The translations under genes were made by a program, and so were the position numbers. This document shows, in pieces, positions 43,569 through 47,776 of a stretch of DNA of 47,776 nt (its first letter is position 1; each line of letters starts with the position of its first letter). Under the pieces are notes generated by a model. The model saw only the letters and a program-made list of their open reading frames with translations. It was not told where the DNA came from and did no database searches. Origin of the DNA: Lentimicrobium sp. L6 (GTDB lineage: Bacteria; Bacteroidota; Bacteroidia; Bacteroidales; UBA12170); NCBI RefSeq assembly GCF_013166655.1, contig NZ_JABKCA010000043.1, positions 1-47,776 of the forward strand, read 5' to 3'.

Positions 43569-45281
43569 ATGAAAAGATTAATTTACATGGCATTATTAGT
43601 TTTCGCCACCTTAAACATCAATGCACAGCAGTTTAGCAAAGTAATTACCGGAGAGATAGTAAATACTCCAAGTGGTTCGCGTAGCTGTAATTTTATTGAT
43701 ATTAATAATGATGATTTTCAGGATATACTGATCACAAATGGTAAAACAGGCGGTGAGAATAATATGATATATATTAATAATAACGGTGAGTCATTTAGTT
43801 TGATGGAGAGTGTTATTACTAATGACGGAACACCATCTGATGGAGCAAGTTGTGCGGATTATGATAATGATGGAAATACTGATGTGTTTATTGTAAACTG
43901 GTATAATATGAATAACCTCCTCTATAAAAATATGGGTGAAGGTGTTTTCAATAAAATAGACACAGGCCTTATTGCCACCAATGGCGGGTATTCAGAAACC
44001 GCCTCTTGGGGCGATGCAGATAATGACGGTTTCGTTGATCTTTATATAACAAATAGCGCAGGTAACAAGGCAAACACATTATTCAGAAATACGGGAACAG
44101 GATTTTTTGAGGAAGTCGTAAATATTAGTCCCACAACCGATAGTTATTATTCCCGATCAGTAAATTGGATTGACTATGATAATGATGGTGATCAGGATTT
44201 ATTTGTTAGTAATGAAAGCAATCAAAAGAATAACCTATACCGAAACGATGGGAATTTTCAATTTACGAAATTGACCGATATCTCTATCACATCAGACAAT
44301 TATACCTCAATTAGTAGTAGTTGGGGCGACTACGATAATGATGGGGATTACGATTTATTTATCAGCAACTATCAACAAAACAACCAGTTATTTAAAAACG
44401 AAGGTAATGATATCTTTACAGAAGTATCTGGACCTTGGGATACTGAGGAGGATTGCTCATTTAGTTCCTCTTTTGGTGATTATGATAACGATGGTGATTT
44501 GGATTTGTTCGTCACAAATGGCTATTGTTCAAATGATCTACAGAATCATCTATACAGAAATGATGGTGATGATGGCTTTATAAAAGTTACGGATGAACTT
44601 CCAGCAACAGATCTGGGAAACTCCTATGGGTGTGCCTGGGGCGATTATGACAATAATGGTTTTCTAGACTTGGTGGTTGCCAATTGGCAAGATGAAACAC
44701 AAAACAACTATTTGTATAAAAACGAAGGAAACCAAAATAATTGGATTAAAATAAATCTGACTGGTTTGATAACAAACCAGTCGGCTATTGGAGTAAAGGT
44801 AAGATGCAAAGCACAAATCGATGGAAACTCCATTTGGCAAACTAGAGAAGTCAGTTCGCAATCAGGCTATTGTAGTCAAAATAGTTTGGTAGTTCATTTT
44901 GGTTTAAAAGACGCAATAGTAATCGATAGTCTGCAAATACAATGGACTTCTGGTATGATACAAAACTTTACAAATCTGGCACCCAATGATCTGATTCATA
45001 TAACTGAAGATATTAATACAGGAGTAGGAGTTCACACAAAAAAGATCTCTATATATCCTAACCCAATAAAAGACTATTTAACTCTAAAAAGCCCGGAATT
45101 AGGTGCTGAAGATACACAGATCGAAATATTTAATCTGCAAGGGGATATAGTTTTTAATTCTTTAATAAAACCCATACAAAATGTAGCTATTATTGATTTA
45201 AATGAACTAAGCAAAGGTATATACATTTTAAAAATTAGGGATGTAGCTTTCCAAGAAAACATGAAAATTATTAAAGAATAA
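43569..45281 (+). CDS. Secreted FG-GAP/VCBS repeat protein with ASPIC/UnbV and T9SS domains
   Basis: This 570 aa protein has a signal peptide ending NINAQ and seven DxDNDGxxD-type calcium-binding repeats (DYDNDGNTDVFIV, DADNDGFVDLYIT, DYDNDGDLDLFVT and others). An ASPIC/UnbV domain (VRCKAQIDGNSIWQTREV...VHFGLKDAIVIDSLQIQWTSG) and a C-terminal T9SS domain beginning SIYPNPIKDYL complete it. It is a paralogue of the 34862 protein. Divergent from the second LytS/LytTR pair, it is a likely target of that system. Confidence 0.92.
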   Translation: MKRLIYMALLVFATLNINAQQFSKVITGEIVNTPSGSRSCNFIDINNDDFQDILITNGKTGGENNMIYINNNGESFSLMESVITNDGTPSDGASCADYDNDGNTDVFIVNWYNMNNLLYKNMGEGVFNKIDTGLIATNGGYSETASWGDADNDGFVDLYITNSAGNKANTLFRNTGTGFFEEVVNISPTTDSYYSRSVNWIDYDNDGDQDLFVSNESNQKNNLYRNDGNFQFTKLTDISITSDNYTSISSSWGDYDNDGDYDLFISNYQQNNQLFKNEGNDIFTEVSGPWDTEEDCSFSSSFGDYDNDGDLDLFVTNGYCSNDLQNHLYRNDGDDGFIKVTDELPATDLGNSYGCAWGDYDNNGFLDLVVANWQDETQNNYLYKNEGNQNNWIKINLTGLITNQSAIGVKVRCKAQIDGNSIWQTREVSSQSGYCSQNSLVVHFGLKDAIVIDSLQIQWTSGMIQNFTNLAPNDLIHITEDINTGVGVHTKKISIYPNPIKDYLTLKSPELGAEDTQIEIFNLQGDIVFNSLIKPIQNVAIIDLNELSKGIYILKIRDVAFQENMKIIKE

Positions 45282-45459
45282 AAAACCGTGCTAGTCATAA
45301 GTGGACTTTCTTATCAAAATCAATCTAATAGCTAAGTAATTTTTAAAACTATTAATAAGTATGATAAGAAAACCTAGATATAAGAGCAAGCACTTTTAAT
45401 GTAACAATCTGATGGTCAATGCCATCATTTAAATAGCGAAAATTCAAAAACTTTAAATT

Positions 45460-46104
45460 ATGAAACAAGAAAAAAGCACCATTCATCAAATAGAAAAAAT
45501 AGGAGCAATATCAGGCATTGTATCTGTGTTTTTCTATTTCGGAGCAGCAGTATTACCACTTCCATTAACTTTAGGTCAACTGATTGGTTTTGCCTTCCCA
45601 TTGCTTTGGATTATTTCATACATGGGTTTGTATCATTTCCTAAAAAAAACTCACCACACACCAACATTAGAAATTGCTTATATTTTTGGAATCATTGGTG
45701 GAGCTCTGGCTTGCACATTAATAGTAGTACAACAAGCTAATATAATGTGGAATCAAGAGGCCTTGGCTTTAGCTCCTTCGGAAGATACAAAAGCACTTTT
45801 AAAGGCCACTTTCAAAGGAGCTAATCGTGTGCAAGCTGGACTTGATGTGGCTTTCGATATTTTCATTACCATCTCCTTATTCTTCTTTGGTTTGAATATT
45901 GCTAAATCACCCAAATTCCCAGCTTTTCTTGGGTATATTTGTTCTTTGATTGCTGCTACATTGTTAATTTTAAATATGATCACTTTCCCAAATTCACCTG
46001 CAAGTTCAGGTTTATTTGATGTAGGTCCGTTTATGGGCATTTGGATGCTCGTCATATATATCTGGTTTACAGTAGTTTTATTCAAGAAAAAAAACAGCCT
46101 TTAG
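45460..46104 (+). CDS. Six-helix membrane protein (DUF4386-like)
   Basis: This 214 aa protein has about six transmembrane helices and almost no soluble part. The arrangement (EKIGAISGIVSVFFYFG..., GLYHFLKKT, IFGIIGGALACTLIV) resembles DUF4386-type small membrane proteins. Function is unknown. It lies between a T9SS cargo gene and a PQQ-like propeller gene, 24 bp upstream of the latter, so the last two may be co-transcribed. Confidence 0.7.
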   Translation: MKQEKSTIHQIEKIGAISGIVSVFFYFGAAVLPLPLTLGQLIGFAFPLLWIISYMGLYHFLKKTHHTPTLEIAYIFGIIGGALACTLIVVQQANIMWNQEALALAPSEDTKALLKATFKGANRVQAGLDVAFDIFITISLFFFGLNIAKSPKFPAFLGYICSLIAATLLILNMITFPNSPASSGLFDVGPFMGIWMLVIYIWFTVVLFKKKNSL

Positions 46105-46128
46105 TCCTCTATCTAAAATATTACTGAG

Positions 46129-47592
46129 ATGAAAAATTCCATTCTTTTAATCGCAATGCTGCTTTGCATGTTTCATGTAAAGTCGCAGCAAAATCCTTTT
46201 GTTCAATGGTCCTTCGAAACCAATGGAAAAATCCTGTCTCATCCAATCATTGATGAAGAGGGTATTTATTTTGGCAGTAATGACTCTATTTTCTATAGGC
46301 TTGATTTAAAAACGGGACAGCAAATTTGGAATTTGAAAACCAAGTCAAGCATACAGTCAAAAGCATTGATAAATAAGGACATGGTATATTTTAAAAGTGG
46401 AAATGATGTTTTTGCATTGCATAAAGATAGCGGAGAACAAGTCTGGTGTTACAGTAGTAAGGATAAACAAGGCTCTTCTCAAATTGACCCCTGGGATTAT
46501 CATAGTGGTGCTCCAGCAATTTTCAATTCAATAATATATTTTGGTTTAGGAAATGGTGAATTGAAAGGATTCGATTTGAAAACCGGCGAAATAAAACAAG
46601 AGATATTAAGAACAGATACGGCTGCAATTAAAAGTGGTTTAATTATAGAGAATTCAATTCTGTATTTTGGTGATTGGAATGGTAAAGTTGATGCCTATAA
46701 CCTAGCAACTGGAGAGAAACTATGGGAACATAAAACTTACGAAAAACAGCTGTACAATACCTTCGGACAAATAAATACACAATTGACAATTAATAATGAT
46801 TTGTTGTTTTTTGGGATGAGGAATCCAGAAATGCAAGTACTGGATAAAAACACTGGAGAAAAAAAATGGAATTACATAGAAAAGGCCGGTGGATGGATTT
46901 CTGGTGACCCATTGGTGCATAATGACACCCTATTTATTGGGGGTTCTGATAATCACGAAATGTTGGCTTTCAATGCAAATACTGGAGAAAAATATTGGGC
47001 TTATCTGTTTTTGAATAACAACTTCTCAAAACCATTGGCTTATAAAAACTCTTTGCTTTTCACAACTGGCGATGCTTATAATGTTTATGGTACAAGCCCG
47101 GGAAGGGGATATCTTTATGCATTAAACAAATCCGATGGCAGTCTTAAAAATTTCACTACGCTTGGAGGGAATATCTATTCGAGCCTGCTTGTAGCAAATG
47201 ATATGTTGTACATGGGTAGTGCCAACGGAAACCTTTATGCTCTTGATTTAGATGCATTTCTTCATGAGAAACCCAACTTAAAAACTAAAGGCTATAATTC
47301 TGTTGAAATCCTTGATGTTACTCCATCTTCCTTTTCAGACACCTTGAATATTAGTTATGAAATAAATTACAATACAATTATTAGTATTCAGATAAAAGAT
47401 TTGAACGAAGATGAAGTGATTGAGTTGTATTCAGGGAAAATTAACAAGGGAGAACATTTAATAAAGTGGGATGGTACAGATAGCCATGGCAATAATGCTC
47501 AGGATGGGTATTATTTTCTTGAAATAAAATCTAGTGAATATTATAAAAAGACAATAATTCAGAAACAAATACCTGACAACGAAACCAAGTAA
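46129..47592 (+). CDS. Exported PQQ-like beta-propeller with FlgD-like C-terminal domain
   Basis: This 487 aa protein has a signal peptide ending VKSQ and repeated PQQ/BamB-type blades (YRLDLKTGQQIWNLKTK, FALHKDSGEQVWCYSS, YNLATGEKLWEHKT, LDKNTGEKKWNYIEK, FNANTGEKYWAYLF). At the C terminus lies an FlgD-Ig-like or T9SS-type domain (KGEHLIKWDGTDSHGNNAQDGYYFLEIKS). The final residues are less typical of T9SS cargo, so secretion by that route is less certain than for its neighbours. The Trp/Gly pattern is that of a seven- or eight-bladed propeller. Confidence 0.85.
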   Translation: MKNSILLIAMLLCMFHVKSQQNPFVQWSFETNGKILSHPIIDEEGIYFGSNDSIFYRLDLKTGQQIWNLKTKSSIQSKALINKDMVYFKSGNDVFALHKDSGEQVWCYSSKDKQGSSQIDPWDYHSGAPAIFNSIIYFGLGNGELKGFDLKTGEIKQEILRTDTAAIKSGLIIENSILYFGDWNGKVDAYNLATGEKLWEHKTYEKQLYNTFGQINTQLTINNDLLFFGMRNPEMQVLDKNTGEKKWNYIEKAGGWISGDPLVHNDTLFIGGSDNHEMLAFNANTGEKYWAYLFLNNNFSKPLAYKNSLLFTTGDAYNVYGTSPGRGYLYALNKSDGSLKNFTTLGGNIYSSLLVANDMLYMGSANGNLYALDLDAFLHEKPNLKTKGYNSVEILDVTPSSFSDTLNISYEINYNTIISIQIKDLNEDEVIELYSGKINKGEHLIKWDGTDSHGNNAQDGYYFLEIKSSEYYKKTIIQKQIPDNETK

Positions 47593-47721
47593 TGTATTGT
47601 GAAACTAAGCAAAAGAAACTTAAATAATTGGCTCATGATCAATTTAATTCTGAAATATTGGTGCTGATTGTTGAACCAGGACGACTTAGATATTTTTATG
47701 CCTTCACTTTGATAGGTATAG

Positions 47722-47776
47722 TGGAAAAGCCAGTCACATTGACCACCCTGTGCCAATCTGATTGACCACCCCTTAG
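47722..47776. mobile_element. IS21-like left end, copy 4 (runs off the window)
   Basis: TGGAAAAGCCAGTCACATTG starts here and continues as in copies 1 and 2 (ACCACCCTGTGCC...TGATTGACCACCCC) up to the last base of the window. Whether it is a full IS21 element or another miniature one cannot be told. Confidence 0.75.

Noticed and set aside
47559-47756. 65 aa minus-strand frame starting MAQGGQCDWLF
   Set aside because: The start is IS21-like terminal sequence and the rest is intergenic DNA without similarity, although it resembles the fusion starts of the truncated genes.
1-47776. CRISPR arrays
   Set aside because: Repeats present are IS ends, palindromes and tRNA-linked units; none has regular repeat-spacer spacing.

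Overview
The window is AT-rich DNA from a Bacteroidota bacterium, most likely a free-living, possibly marine Cytophagales or Flavobacteriia relative. The evidence is several secreted proteins with C-terminal type IX secretion (T9SS) sorting domains, LytS/LytTR two-component pairs, membrane-anchored AraC regulators, a DUF4249-like lipoprotein and TAnnTTTG-type promoter boxes. No rRNA, complete tRNA or CRISPR array was seen. The species cannot be named from the sequence.

Left part (1-13.2 kb): a decayed defence and mobile-element zone. It holds an IS6-family relic, a tight three-gene minus-strand operon (unknown 195 aa protein, DUF3696-type AAA ATPase, unknown 324 aa HDR-motif protein) that looks like an uncharacterised defence system, and an 887 aa zinc-ribbon protein whose 5' end is replaced by an IS21-like end. 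It continues with a Fic gene in a small cassette, an IS6 transposase cut by an IS1-family element, a helix-turn-helix/nucleotidyltransferase toxin-antitoxin-like pair with a palindromic operator, a tRNA-Ala(GGC) 3' fragment, and a truncated STAND NTPase, again cut by an IS21-like miniature element.

Middle part (13.3-27.9 kb): an apparent 13-gene minus-strand operon of almost entirely exported or membrane proteins. It encodes a CPBP membrane protease, an ACT-domain protein, a retropepsin-like lipoprotein, a PD40 propeller, two S41 proteases, two isochorismatase-like proteins (one lacking catalytic residues), a DUF4249-like lipoprotein, a T9SS propeller, a metallo-beta-lactamase-fold hydrolase, a TPR/HExxH lipoprotein and a lumazine-binding-like protein. 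A LytS/LytTR two-component pair is transcribed divergently from its head and is the obvious candidate regulator.

Right part (28.2-47.8 kb): regulator plus secreted-protein modules. Two membrane AraC regulators and three T9SS-exported propeller or FG-GAP proteins share a promoter layout with a dyad about 22 bp upstream of the -7 box. A second LytS/LytTR pair diverges from another FG-GAP/T9SS protein, a small membrane protein and a PQQ-like propeller. Interspersed are a HipB-HipS-HipT-type split toxin system, a second Fic protein, a second tRNA-Ala 3' fragment, and many IS6, IS1 and IS21-like relics, some shrunk to miniature elements and some recombined with one another.

The two tRNA-Ala fragments (about 11.13 kb and 39.43 kb) share the same upstream flank and enclose 28 kb, so part of the window may be an old integrated island. 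No integrase is present to confirm this.
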